Part shown: positions 1 through 10,751 of the stretch, in pieces | Layout of the letters: the number at the start of each line of letters is the position of its first letter | Numbering within the stretch: position 1 is the stretch's first letter | NCBI GenBank assembly: GCA_003573635.1 | Contig: QUTJ01031478.1 | Span: forward strand, 1-12,026 | From: Goniomonas avonlea | Lineage: Eukaryota; Cryptophyceae; Goniomonadida; Goniomonadaceae | Direction: 5' to 3' | Length of the DNA: 12,026 nucleotides | Program-made: the position numbers and the translations under genes | The notes under the pieces: generated by a model | Database searches by the model: none | Told to the model about the DNA's origin: nothing | The model's input: the letters and a program-made list of their open reading frames with translations, nothing else

Positions 1-175
1 GACCCAGTCAAGGTACACCGGACCTCTCTCTGATGTTATCGTTGACGAGACCCAGTCAAGGTACGCCTGATCTCTCCCAGTTGTCGAGACCCAGTCAAGG
101 TACGCCTGACCTCTCTCTGATGTTATCGTTGACGAGACCCGGTCGTTGACGAGACTCAGTCAAGGCACACTTGAT
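1..175. repeat. Tandem minisatellite, about 48-bp unit
   Basis: Units begin GACCCAGTCAAGGTAC and end ATGTTATCGTTGACGA. Copy 1 is 1-48. Copy 2 (49-87) is shortened to 39 bp, copy 3 (88-135) is full length, a 17-bp remnant sits at 136-152, and a diverged copy starts at 153 (GACTCAGTCAAGGCAC). The array runs off the left edge. It probably lies in an intron or 5' flank of the gene whose exons begin near 450. No unique spacers separate the units, so it is not a CRISPR array. Confidence 0.85.
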
Positions 176-181
176 AGCTCT

Positions 182-382
182 TAGTGCCTACTTGCTACAA
201 ACCAGCCTGGTATTGATACCAGCCGGGCGGCTGGTACGGGCACGTTCTGTAGTCACACAGAAAGGTGAATAGAAAAGAAAAAGGTGAAAAAGGGAGGGAC
301 GAAAGTATCAACGCGGGTTCGCCGTACAAGCCAAATACAACCAGCCGCTGGTTTTGATACCAGATACAGGAAGTAGGCACTA
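182..382. mobile_element. MITE-like inverted-repeat element
   Basis: The left end TAGTGCCTACTT (182-193) is the exact reverse complement of the right end AAGTAGGCACTA (371-382). The similarity continues imperfectly inward, since both ends carry CTGGTAT/ATACCAG and ACCAGC/GCTGGT motifs. Internal palindromes such as ACCAGCC-GGGC-GGCTGGT near 219-237 predict a strong hairpin. The element is 201 bp and has no credible transposase reading frame, which fits a non-autonomous foldback or MITE element. The outermost TA on each side may be the target duplication (Tc1/mariner style), but a TA alone cannot prove this. It lies upstream of the exon starting near 450, probably in an intron or 5' flank. Confidence 0.6.
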
Positions 383-449
383 GACCCTCCACGTCTGCCA
401 CCCTTCGCCCTCTCATTTTTTTTGCCGAGCTCACTCTTTTTTGTTGCAG

Positions 450-3400
450 TCGGCGGGATGATGGTCCAAGAAACTCCAACAGGGTGACCGGGTCCGTCAG
501 TCGCTCGGGAGGTGTCAAGGTGCTCCCCCCCCCCCTCTCCCTCTCCCTCTGGGCTTTATCCTGCCTCCTTGATGTCATTGCTCCTTCGGTGCGATCGCTC
601 ACAGTTTATCTTGAACTGGGCACCATTCTAGTTAGTATCGCCTCTGGTCCTCTGCCGGCGTCGTGCCGGCATCACCTAACGCTTGCTTGCAGCTAACGGG
701 GTGTGGGTTTCGGGGAAGTACTGTCCGCGTATCAAGACAGAGCGTGTAAGTCCCCTTTGATGCACTTTCTTTCCTGGCAGTCACTGGTTTGTTCTTGCAT
801 CGTTCCCCTTGCTGTTCATCCTTGTCGCTGAAATCGATAATGGCGCTAAGTATCTGGGATCGATAATGGCGCTAAGTATCTGACATCGATAATGGCGCTA
901 AGTCTGCCACAGCGAGCTGCGCCCGACGCCTGCGCGTCCGCCGGCTGGTCCACGAAGATCGGCGGCAGACGACAAGAGAATTTCAAGTTTGCGGGAGGCT
1001 GTCTCGCCCCGGGGCGGCAATGAGTCGCCTGGCAGCCCAGCTAGCGTCCCCGATGAGTCTGGCGACCCGCGGGAGTCGGGCTATGGACGCTATAGGTCAG
1101 TTTCTGCTTCTGTCCCGTGTCAGCGCGCGCGTGTGTGTGCGCGCGCGCGCGTGCGGGTGTGTGTGGCACTCTGGCGGTCTCTGATTCTATTTCCGCGCAC
1201 GGCACACATAACGCTCCTGCGTCGCTTACAGACCTGGACAGTATGGCGAGCAGACGTTTCGCTTAGGTTCTCGAAAACACCCTGCCAACCGCTCACCCTG
1301 TGCAACAGCGTGGCACCACCCTGCGTCACGACGACGTACAGCGGGTCGGAGCCCGAAGAAGTCGAGGAGGAGGAGGAAGGCGACTACGTATCTGATAACG
1401 ATAGCGATGGCATTGCGTCCCCGTCTTCGCCGCACTTCCCTTCGTCGGCACATCTCCACTCGACGGGCTCGTATGTCGGAGGGCCTGGCGCCAAGAGGAT
1501 GGTTGGTGGGCCTGGGCATTCTGTCGGGGTGCGTTGTTTCCCGGTGCTTGGTATGATGGCGGTGGTTCGCTGACTTTGCTCGGGGCGCTCTTGTGCGCCT
1601 TTCTGTGTATTTATTTATTTGTTTGCATTGTGAGGAGAGGAGAGTGCGCGAGCCACCCACCACGCCACAGCTTCAGTTTTGACATTGGCACGGCAGGGGC
1701 TGCCGTTGTATGACGGAGGGGAGGAGGACAATGACGACGACGTTCTGATCGAAGGGAATTCCCGTGACCATGAGGACGATCGAGGGAAATCGAGTTTCGG
1801 CAACAGCAAGCCGGCGCGGCTGCAGAACATTATTGTCAGGTCGGCGTCACTCACGCACTCGCTCATCCACGCATGCACGCACACACACGCATGCACGCAC
1901 GCCGACACGCACCGCCTGAGGTGGAGATGTCCTGAACATTTTGACACTCACACAACACACGCACGCACACCCTACCATCACCATCACCGCCACCAGCACC
2001 TCACACGACGCAAGCAGTCCTGACGTACCGCACACAACACACGCGCGCCACTCTACCGCCACCAGCAGCAGCACCTCACACGACGCGAGCAGTCCCAACG
2101 GTGGCGGTGGAGCTTTCTTAAACATTTGACTCACAAACAACACACGCACGCACACTCCACCGCCGCCGCCGCCACCCACCACCACCAGCCGCAGCACCTC
2201 ACACGGCGCGAGCAGTCCTGACGGTGGCGGCGGGGCTGGTCCTAAAACTTTTGATTCTGACGTCACCTCCGGCGGACCGTCGCCTGAGATCTCGCGGTTC
2301 CCAATACAGAGCAAGCTGTGAGTCCTCCTCTTTTTTCCTGCGCCAACTCCGCATCAAAGTGTTGCTGTAGCCCTCCTCTTTTTATTTTGCCGTCGTACCT
2401 TGTTCAACTTGCAGCCGCGCGTCCTCCTCTGGCTGTGAAAAAAAAAACTTGCAGCCGCACCACCAACCCTGAATTTGTGACCTCTCTACCTTTCTGACAC
2501 ATTTGACAGATCTGGGTCGAGCCCTTCTAAAACCTTGTTTCCCAACTCGCTCTTCTCGCCGCACAAGCCCTTGACGCGTTTGACAACGCCGCCGCTGCTT
2601 CCCCTTGGACACATGGCGGAGTATGACTACAGTCCAGGTGGGTCCTGACCCCCCCCCCCCCCTCTCTCTCGAATGGCTTGAATCCTGGAGGGGAAGGAGG
2701 AGGGGAAGGAGGAGGGAGGAGGGGAAGGAGGAGCAAGGAGGGGAAGGAGGAGGAGGGAGGAGGGAGGAGGAAGGAAGAGGGAGGAAGGAGGGGAAGGAGG
2801 AGGGAGGAGGGGAAGGAGGAGGGAGGAGGAAGGAGGGGAAGGTCAGCGGTTCCTGAGTGGCTTGAATCCCCGCTCTCACCCACTCTCACCCACTCTCACC
2901 CACTCTCTCACTCGCTCTCTGTTGCGATAGTGTTTTGCCCCTGCACCTGTCAACATGAAGCGGGCCCAGCATGGCGCCTGGTCAGCAGCGCGGTCAGCTG
3001 TGGGTGGGTCGCTCTCACTCTCTCTCCTCACTCTCTGTTGCGATAGTGTTTTGCCCCCCAACATGACCTCTGCTGAACAGCACGGTCAGCTGTGAGTGGG
3101 TCGCGGAGTCGCTCTCACGCTCTCTCACACCCTCTCGCTGTTGCGATAGTGTTTTCCCTGCCACACTCCTTGTGTTTTGTCCCTGCCACCTGTGACCCCT
3201 GTTTGAACAGCACGGTCAGCTGTGAGTGGGTCGCGGAGCCGCAGAGCACACCAGACTGCGACGCCAAGACGGCGGGGGGAGGGAGGCACGCCGACCCACG
3301 GCGGCCACGGTATTGGTGCGTTTGGATCTCTCGAGTCCGTGTGTGTGTATTGGTGCGTTTGGATCATGTCCCTCACTCTCGAGTCCCGGTGTGTGGAGCG

Positions 3401-3785
3401 GGGAGTCCTGTGTCGTGGTGCGTTTTGCAGACTGGCTACCTCATCGCAGAGTCTTGTGTGGAGCGGAGAGTACTGTGGAGAGTTTTGCAGACTGGCGTAC
3501 CTCACCGCAGAGTCTTGTGTGGAGCGGAGAGTTTTGCAGACTGGCGTACCTCACCGCAGAGTCCTGTGTTAGCGTGGTGCATAGCGGGCTGATTCCCTTG
3601 GACCCCGTTGGCGTTGTGTAAGCGAGGACCGAGCAAGGGGGCCTGTCTCACAACCGTCTCCAGATCATGAAGAGGCGAGTGTGTGCGAGGACGACGAGGA
3701 CGAGGACCTGGAGCTGATGTACGACCCCATCCTCAACTGCTACTACGACCCCCGCACCAACAAATACTACGAGCTCAAGCAGTAA
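450..3785 (+). CDS. Multi-exon gene, 3' portion: disordered acidic protein with Tyr-rich C-terminal tail (unrecognised)
   Basis: I do not recognise this family. Exons joined by splice phase: 450-513, 693-745, 913-1095, 1342-1550, 1677-1839, 2216-2317, 2510-2637, 3664-3785 (TAA). From 913 to the stop the exons total 907 nt and stay in frame, giving about 301 codons. The phase matches at 1095/1342, 1839/2216, 2317/2510 and 2637/3664 are independent support. The 5' exons, and the 1550 donor (GTATGA; 1529 GTGCGT also possible), are weaker. The protein is low complexity: Ser/Pro/Gly-rich, with an acidic run ([14 protein letters not shown]) after 1342 and another in the last exon ([10 protein letters not shown]). 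It ends in [19 protein letters not shown], a regular tyrosine/aspartate pattern loosely reminiscent of OCRE-type aromatic repeats, although no full domain is present. The start codon is not identified; the strong pyrimidine-tract acceptor before 450 implies an upstream exon. A disordered adaptor or scaffold role is only a guess. Confidence 0.6.
833..906. repeat. Three-copy 26-bp tandem repeat in an intron, next to the acceptor
   Basis: The core ATCGATAATGGCGCTAAGT occurs at 833, 859 and 885, each copy separated by TATCTG plus two variable bases. The last copy is truncated and runs into CTGCCACAG, the proposed acceptor for the exon beginning at 913. The copies are nearly identical, so the expansion is recent. 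It lies in the proposed 746-912 intron. Confidence 0.9.
1098..1341 (+). other. Intron with GT/CG dinucleotide tract
   Basis: The donor after 1095 (GTCAGT) and the acceptor GACGTACAG ending at 1341 join codon AG with C to give Ser, keeping the frame into the acidic exon. The intron contains an alternating purine-pyrimidine run at about 1123-1163 (CGCGCGTGTGTGTGCGCGCG and GTGTGTGTGG), a potential Z-DNA-forming tract. The open frames reading through it on either strand are low complexity. Confidence 0.6.
1840..2215 (+). repeat. Intron with CA-rich microsatellite and three copies of the downstream exon junction
   Basis: The stretch is full of CACACGCACGCAC-type repeats. The block CAGCACCTCACACGACGC plus (A/G)AGCAG, followed by TCC, occurs with the AG acceptor ending at 2017, 2092 and 2215. 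After the second and third acceptors the sequence continues as GGTGGCGG(T/C)GG, reading SPNGGGG and SPDGGGG. Only the third copy opens into a long coding frame. The second reaches a stop four codons later (AFLNI then TGA). The first two are therefore decayed duplicates of the exon start. Confidence 0.75.
2687..2842. repeat. 156-bp polypurine (GGA/GGGA/GGAA) tract
   Basis: The + strand is almost purely G and A, built from GGAGGGGAAGGAGG-like units, with a single C near 2734. It is flanked by a direct repeat of TGGCTTGAATCC (2674-2685 and 2858-2869), which indicates expansion between duplicated edges. Mirror-symmetric polypurine of this length can form triplex (H-DNA) or G-quadruplex structures. 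Long frames on both strands here are artefacts of the repeat. Confidence 0.9.
2921..3235. repeat. Three-copy tandem repeat (about 90-130 bp unit) in intron
   Basis: Two landmarks recur in order. GTTGCGATAGTGTTTT is found at 2921, 3037 and 3140, and CGGTCAGCTGTG(A/G)GTGGGTC at 2991, 3083 and 3213. The second contains a good donor-like CT-GTGAGT in copies 2 and 3, preceded by GAACAG. The units therefore look like copies of a short exon-plus-donor segment, although no protein evidence supports an exon. Confidence 0.85.
3311..3393. repeat. Two-copy direct repeat
   Basis: TATTGGTGCGTTTGGATC appears twice, near 3311 and 3348, each followed within about 20 bp by CTCGAGTCC. It sits between two other tandem-duplicated blocks in the same intron. 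Confidence 0.8.
3423..3570. repeat. Three-copy tandem repeat (49-60 bp unit) with acceptor-like TTTTGCAG
   Basis: Units start TTTTGCAGACTGGC and continue through TACCTCACCGCAGAGTC, then TGTGTGGAGCGGAGAG. They start near 3423, 3483 and 3532. Each copy holds two acceptor-like AGs (TTTTGCAG and ACCGCAG). All three lie within the 2638-3663 intron. Confidence 0.85.
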
Positions 3786-4440
3786 CTGCATGCGCCACCT
3801 CCTGACCTTGGGGTCGCAACTCCCTCACCACAACACCCCCCCCCCGCCAACTCGCTCACAACAACACACCCCATCGCCAATTTACACCCTCCCCCCCGCG
3901 CGTATGGCGCGGATCTCTGCATGCATGCTGGCCTGTCTGTCGCCACTTCCCTCAACCCCCCCTCCCCCCACGTATGGCATATCTGCCTGCAGCCTTGGCG
4001 TTCCATCGATGCGGGTCGACTGTTCGTGAAACAGTGAACGGTCACTCCCGCACGACCTTGACCAGTTTGGCCGACCAAGAGTCCGTCGCCAACTCCCCCA
4101 CAACACCACACCGCCCCTCCCCCGAAACTGCACTCGCTGACCTGGTGTTGGCCAGTGTCCGTCGCCGACTCCCCGGCAACACCTCACGGCCCGCATAAGG
4201 CAACCGCATGTAGACACCTCACCTCACCCTACCCTTGGTGTCCGTCGCCAACTCCCCCGCGACACCTCACCGCCCGCGTCTGGCGCGGAACCGCCTGCAG
4301 GCACCTCCCCTCACCTCTGCACCCGCTGACTTGGCGTTGGGCCGGATCAGGCTGCATCGCTCCACCTTCCTCACAGCAACACCCCGCTCGCGTATGGGTC
4401 GTCGCGTTAACGAACTCGCACTAGCTGATGGGGGTCGAAG
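3786..4440. repeat. Intergenic region with degenerate GC-rich repeats
   Basis: This begins just after the TAA at 3785. Motifs of the type GTCGC(C)AACTCCC, ACACCTCACCGCCCGC, GTATGGCGCG and CTGCAGGCACC recur about every 60-110 bp with heavy divergence and poly-C interruptions (near 3836-3846 and 3956-3968). The overlapping frames on both strands are short and unlike proteins, so I call no gene. The stretch may include the 3' UTR of the upstream gene. Confidence 0.6.
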
Positions 4441-5091
4441 AATGGCGGATTGCTCTTGTGTCTGGCGTGGCCACGGGCTTGTCGCCTGTTGTCGCTGAAG
4501 AAACAGGAGCTGTTTCTGAGAGACACAAAGAGCACGGTGCTTGTGTATTATCTGAGCAGTGCCCGTTCTTGTTGGTTGACCTTGAAAAATGTATTGTACT
4601 TTAGCGCTCAAGGTGTGGTCTCCAAGACATTGATGGGTGAATGTTCCCCCCCCCCTTCTCTCTTTGGCCCTCCCTCCACATCTATGGATCTGTGTCCGTG
4701 GTTGGATAGACACGATATTATATTTATGTGCTACATGTCCATCTGGTGCCGATTTCGTGGTCAGGCCAATTAACTAGAAATTGGATTTGGCAAAAAAAAA
4801 AAACGTATTTGTGTTCACGAATTGGTTTAACGCGCGAGTCGAAAAAAACCTGTTGTGGCCATAAATTGGTTTCAATCCAAGTTCAGGTCTGGCCGTTAAA
4901 AAATGGGACATGGTTGTTTTTATTAGAAACTTGACAAACATGCTTATTTTAAATTTGCTCAGCTCATACCTTAAAAACTTAGCAGCAATAGTATGTCATG
5001 ATGTACCGTGACCTATATGCATAAATGATCAAGTGAGTAATTATATGCAGACAAATAAGTGCGTTAGATTATTGACACCACTATAGGAACT

Positions 5092-5096
<5 letters not shown>

Positions 5097-5140
<44 letters not shown>
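5097..5140. repeat. (TC)22 microsatellite
   Basis: An uninterrupted 44-nt TC dinucleotide run. Minus-strand frames through it are Arg-Glu repeats with no other support. Confidence 0.95.
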
Positions 5141-5144
<4 letters not shown>

Positions 5145-5344
5145 GCTTTGGAATCATCCCCCAAGCGATCACAGACACCCTCCTTACCATCCCCTGTTCA
5201 CAGAAAGCCCGCAACACGTTTAACAAGATGTTAGTGTGATGCCAGACCGGTATGTATCACACCGACTGGCGACTGCAGTGCAGTCTGCTCCGACTCTGCA
5301 GCTCCCAACTTTGCCGTAGACGCGTCACCGTCCGATGTCCGAAC

Positions 5345-5396
5345 ACGTAATTAATTAGAAATAATCTCATAAATAGATAGCGTTATTAATAATTTC
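5345..5396 (+). promoter_or_regulatory. AT-rich block upstream of the Arf-like gene (possible core promoter)
   Basis: An isolated AT-rich block in otherwise GC-rich flanks, containing TAATTAATTA and a TATA-like CATAAATAGATAG about 110 bp before the ATG. The distance would imply a 5' UTR of around 80 nt. Position and composition are the only evidence. Confidence 0.25.
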
Positions 5397-5422
5397 GTGA
5401 CCAAATCGGGTGAGGTTCATGA

Positions 5423-8085
<2,663 letters not shown>

Positions 8086-8118
8086 CACTCGGGAATGATA
8101 TCAACTTTATTCTCAACT
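8086..8118. other. 33-bp convergent intergenic spacer
   Basis: The Arf-fusion stop (TGA, 8083-8085) and the membrane protein stop on the other strand (8119-8121) are separated by only 33 bp. Both 3' UTRs and poly(A) sites must therefore overlap the neighbouring gene. No canonical AATAAA is seen. Confidence 0.6.
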
Positions 8119-8842
8119 TCATTCTCTAGCGTGGAAGATGCCACAAGTATTGCGGCAATCTGTCACTCTTAATTTAGCGTGCCACCTCTTGTAAGCTGGG
8201 GCAAAGAACATAATGGAGACTATCACGAGGGACCATGCTACCAGGTACGATCTTGCCATGGCATGAAGCTGTGAAGTTGCAGCGCCGAGGAGCAGAGCGA
8301 TTGCCTGCGCAGCGTGAGTCCCGCCGGGGGCGAATAATATATAGAGCACCTGGAAGCTGACGTAGGTGACCGGAACCTTGGAAAAGAGCCATGGGCCGTT
8401 GTGCCACCAGATATGATGTGGAGAAAAACGTGAGAGGCCGTAATGGGGATTAAAAATGAACCATTGGATATCCTCCAACGTGAAAAACAAGGCGATTTGG
8501 CCGACGATCCCAACTTGCAGTTGGAGACTCCAGACAACCCCAGGAGAGAACAGGGGCAGATGGAAAAAGCTGATGCATAGGAGCATCATTGACAAGTGGT
8601 ACCCTGTCACGGGTCTAGGAAGGTTGGTACTCGCCGTGCAATTGTCACGCTCACCTGGTGCCCCAAAAGTTAGCCCAAAACTTCGAAGGCATGCAGTAGA
8701 ACGTCGGCATCTTTTCAGCCCAGCCAAACTTTCCTTCTGCCTGGACACACGTGAGATGACAGTTGGACAATCTTGCAAACACCTCCACTTCCATAATCGC
8801 AAGGAGCGTGGAGAGAAACCAAACAAAGACCCCTTGGATCAT
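8119..8842 (-). CDS. Multipass membrane protein of bacterial-like type (three exons)
   Basis: Read leftward, the exons are 8842-8783, 8740-8655 and 8614-8119 (stop), with introns of 42 and 40 nt (donors GTGTTT and GTGAGC, acceptors CCAG and CTAG). They total 642 nt, 213 aa. TM1 is at about 4-17 (MIQGVFVWFLSTLLAIMEVE). Next comes an extramembrane stretch AEGKFGWAEKMPTF (from 21), then PVTGYHLSMMLL starting TM2, a TM3 around 75-94, and the signature LEDIQWFIFNPHYG (95-108). HHIWWHNGPW follows, then further hydrophobic segments VTYVSFQVLYILF, AAQAIALLLGA and YLVAWSLVIVSIMFF. The LED..WF..NP.YG pattern plus a following WH motif recalls small uncharacterised bacterial membrane proteins, but I cannot name the family. 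An in-frame upstream ATG at 8917 would add 25 residues before TM1; I prefer 8842 because TM1 then follows directly. The gene is convergent with the Arf-fusion gene (33 bp between stops). Confidence 0.75.
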
Positions 8843-9057
8843 CCTTGTTGATATATTGCCTGGATCACTACCAATGTCGCTGCAAAATAGCCCGCACGAC
8901 TGCAGCAAGGCAGTCACCGCTCAGCCGGCGGCAGCAAAACTTGCGGCAAAAGACTGCCAAAACTTGGCCCAAAAGTTCGAGTTCTGTCATACCTAACTTT
9001 AGTAAGTACCTTTATCTATCACGATCTCAATTCTTAACGCAGTTCGATTTGCGAACA
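8843..9057. promoter_or_regulatory. 215-bp divergent promoter region
   Basis: It separates the minus-strand membrane protein start (8842) from the plus-strand PPR start (9058), so both promoters must lie here or inside 5' UTRs. It contains spaced A-rich repeats of the type GCAAAACTTG, GCAAAAGACTG, CCAAAACTTGG and CCAAAAGTTCG between 8932 and 8980. A related CCCCAAAAGTT/GCCCAAAACTTCG pair lies inside the membrane gene near 8660-8684. No TATA box stands out. Confidence 0.4.
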
Positions 9058-10653
9058 ATGCACAAGCACCTCGCTCGCTCGCTTTCGAGAGCACAACGTT
9101 CTAGTGGACGATATTATCAGTTGCCTTCGACCACTGCCACCATTCCTGGCCGCAAGCGACTACTGGAGTTGATTAAGATCTCAAAACCTAAAGAACGAGT
9201 GAGTTTGTGCGGAAGTGTTTCCTTTTGACAGTGTGCAGGCGGGACAAGAAAAGAAGAGCCGAACTGAGAACGGCTTCAAGCACCTTTCACAAGCAGCACT
9301 GGGAAAAGCTTCTGATGTCACGGAATCTTTGAAGGGCGCGTTGGATGCAGCAAAGCATCTATCGGGCCAGGTGGGGTTCTTCTCCAGTTGCGCGTTCACC
9401 GCCTGATGCGCGCTGTGCAGCTTTCAGAGGTTGATGCTCAAAAATTGAGTGCTGCAGTGCACGCCAATTGGATCCGGCGATGCTCGGCTCATGGAAGGTT
9501 TGTGACCTTGTCAGAATCGAGCCCGTTCGAAGCGACCTCGCAGATTTTCCGAAGCCAGGGAGTATTATTCCAGGACCGGCTCTCCCGGTGACGCTCGTGT
9601 GGAAAGCGCTTTCATACAAGCACTTTGTCGACAAGGCGATGTCGATGCCGCTTTCACAGCCGCGCGTGCTGTGTGGGGCAGAGGGGCAAGCATCTCCAGA
9701 GGGGCCTGTGGGCGCCTGTTGAGTTCCTGCAGGCAGTTGGCCGATTATGACAGAGCACTGGAAGTTATCAAGTACGTGAAGGGGTGTTGTTCCACCTTTG
9801 ACAACCCAATTGTGTAGGAACATGCAGAGCGTTGGCCCTCCCCCAAATACCAGCGCCTTCAACCACCTCATCGCGACTGCCATTCAGTATCGAGACTTCC
9901 GTCTGGTCTTTCACCAACACCCAGAACTTTGGGACGGAGTTGACTCCGCTGTAGAGGTGGTTCAGTTTGTGTTTTGTTGCTCTCTGACAGCCGGCCAGGC
10001 GATGGACAGAGCTCGCGTCAGCCCCAATGGCCAAACGCTGTCGATTTTGCTGCGAGCTGCACCGACTCTTCAAGCTGCTAAAGATGTGAGTGTGACAGTG
10101 GGGCTGTGGGTGCGCCTTGCTTGCCGAACCGTAGTCAGAGGTTTCTTACACAGATTTCCTTCATCAAGCATTGTTTTAAGTCCTTTTTGGGTTGATTTAG
10201 GTTTTTCTTCTCGTTTGCATCCTCGGAGTGTGGTGATTATTCTGTGGTACAGAGATCTAGCTATTAGTCTGGGTGTAGGCGACCGTGGCATTGCATCATC
10301 TCAGGCCGGATCGGAGTTGATTATTAGGGTGCTCCTGGCGGTTACTAGTGCTGCGCACTGTTGTGGCGTAGCGCACAAGCGAGTCTGTCTAATACGCGCA
10401 CGTCTGCTCACATGTAATCCCCGCACAGCTATGGCAAGCAGTCCAAACAGCGAGCTCCCCTCCGCTCCTCAACAACAGCACGCTCGTCGAGGCTGTCGGG
10501 GCTTTCTTCCGCCACCACGACCCCACGGCTGCCCTGCTTGCTGTCAGGTCCAGCGTCGCAGCCGCAAACCGGTTCGTTGTCACCTGTCAGACCGAGCTGT
10601 CCGTTCTACCGTGTTCAAGCTGTCCCCCAGCTGGAGAGTATCGAAGCATCTAG
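9058..10653 (+). CDS. Pentatricopeptide-repeat (PPR) protein, probably organellar RNA-binding
   Basis: Exons: 9058-9198, 9239-9370, 9421-9497, 9544-9771, 9818-9956, 9999-10085, 10429-10653 (TAG in the last frame). The first five introns are 40-50 nt and the sixth is 343 nt. They sum to 1029 nt, 342 aa. The N-terminus MHKHLARSLSRAQRSSGRYY is rich in Arg/Ser with no acidic residue before position 37, typical of a mitochondrial (or plastid) leader. PPR helix pairs follow: VESAFIQALCRQGDVDAAF (about 136-154), ACGRLLSSCRQLADYDRALEV, NTSAFNHLIATAIQYRDF, AVEAMDRARVSPNGQTLSIL, and STLVEAVGAFFRHHDPTAAL. PPR proteins bind organellar RNA in a sequence-specific way; this role is inferred from the family. 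The TAG at 10651 may not be the true end: splicing from within this exon to PPR-like exons downstream is likely. An intron at 10548-10590 is also possible and would give a different tail ending at 10741. Confidence 0.75.
10086..10428 (+). other. 343-nt intron of the PPR gene
   Basis: The donor GTGAGT follows AAAGAT, and the acceptor CCCCGCACAG opens the frame LWQAVQTA, continuing the PPR helix (QAAKD-LWQAV). The read-through frame is open but unlike a PPR protein. It is the only long intron between well-supported PPR exons and, unlike the other long introns, shows no obvious tandem repeat. Confidence 0.6.
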
Positions 10654-10751
10654 GAGCTACGGCCACAGCCTAGGAGCATTGGGAGGAGAAGAGAGAAGCA
10701 CAGACACGGACAGACGGAATAATAGAGAGAGAGAAGCCTAATTGTTTTCAG

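Larger units (their letters stand above)
2638..3663 (+). other. Large (about 1.0 kb) repeat-filled intron
   Basis: The donor at 2638 (GTGGGT) leaves codon phase 1. The acceptor CCGTCTCCAG ending at 3663 completes a GAT codon and continues into the C-terminal exon. Inside are a poly-C/CT run (2650-2670), a polypurine tract, CTCACC microsatellites (2873-2915) and several three-copy tandem repeats, described separately. I see no convincing additional exon. A small exon inside the repeated blocks, such as after TTTTGCAG at 3430, cannot be excluded. Confidence 0.6.

Noticed and set aside
1-175. Possible CRISPR array (regular repeats starting GACCCAGTC)
   Set aside because: Units are contiguous diverged tandem copies with no unique spacers, and the surrounding sequence is eukaryotic with introns.
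1847-2314. Minus-strand 155-codon frame with Gly, Cys, Val and Ala runs
   Set aside because: It reads the antisense of the CA-rich intron and of a spliced exon whose + strand frame is phase-consistent with its neighbours.
2382-2889. Long minus-strand frames rich in Pro/Ser/Leu and plus-strand Gly/Arg/Glu-rich frames
   Set aside because: They are translations of the polypurine/polypyrimidine repeat and have no non-repetitive protein-like part.
3092-3621. Overlapping plus-strand frames of 116-166 codons
   Set aside because: They span the tandem repeats in the 1-kb intron. The peptides simply repeat the unit (for example SCVERRVL), and all three frames are open because of the repeat.
9038-9056. 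T-loop-like GCAGTTCGATTTGCGAAC suggesting a tRNA
   Set aside because: No matching acceptor, D or anticodon stems are found around it; it is just upstream of the PPR start.
9957-9998. Read-through of the fifth PPR intron (VVQFVFCCSLTAGQ)
   Set aside because: The 42-nt segment keeps frame if retained, but it has GT...AG ends, matches the minimal intron size, and its removal joins AVE to AMDRARVSPN into a normal PPR helix. Retention as an isoform remains possible.
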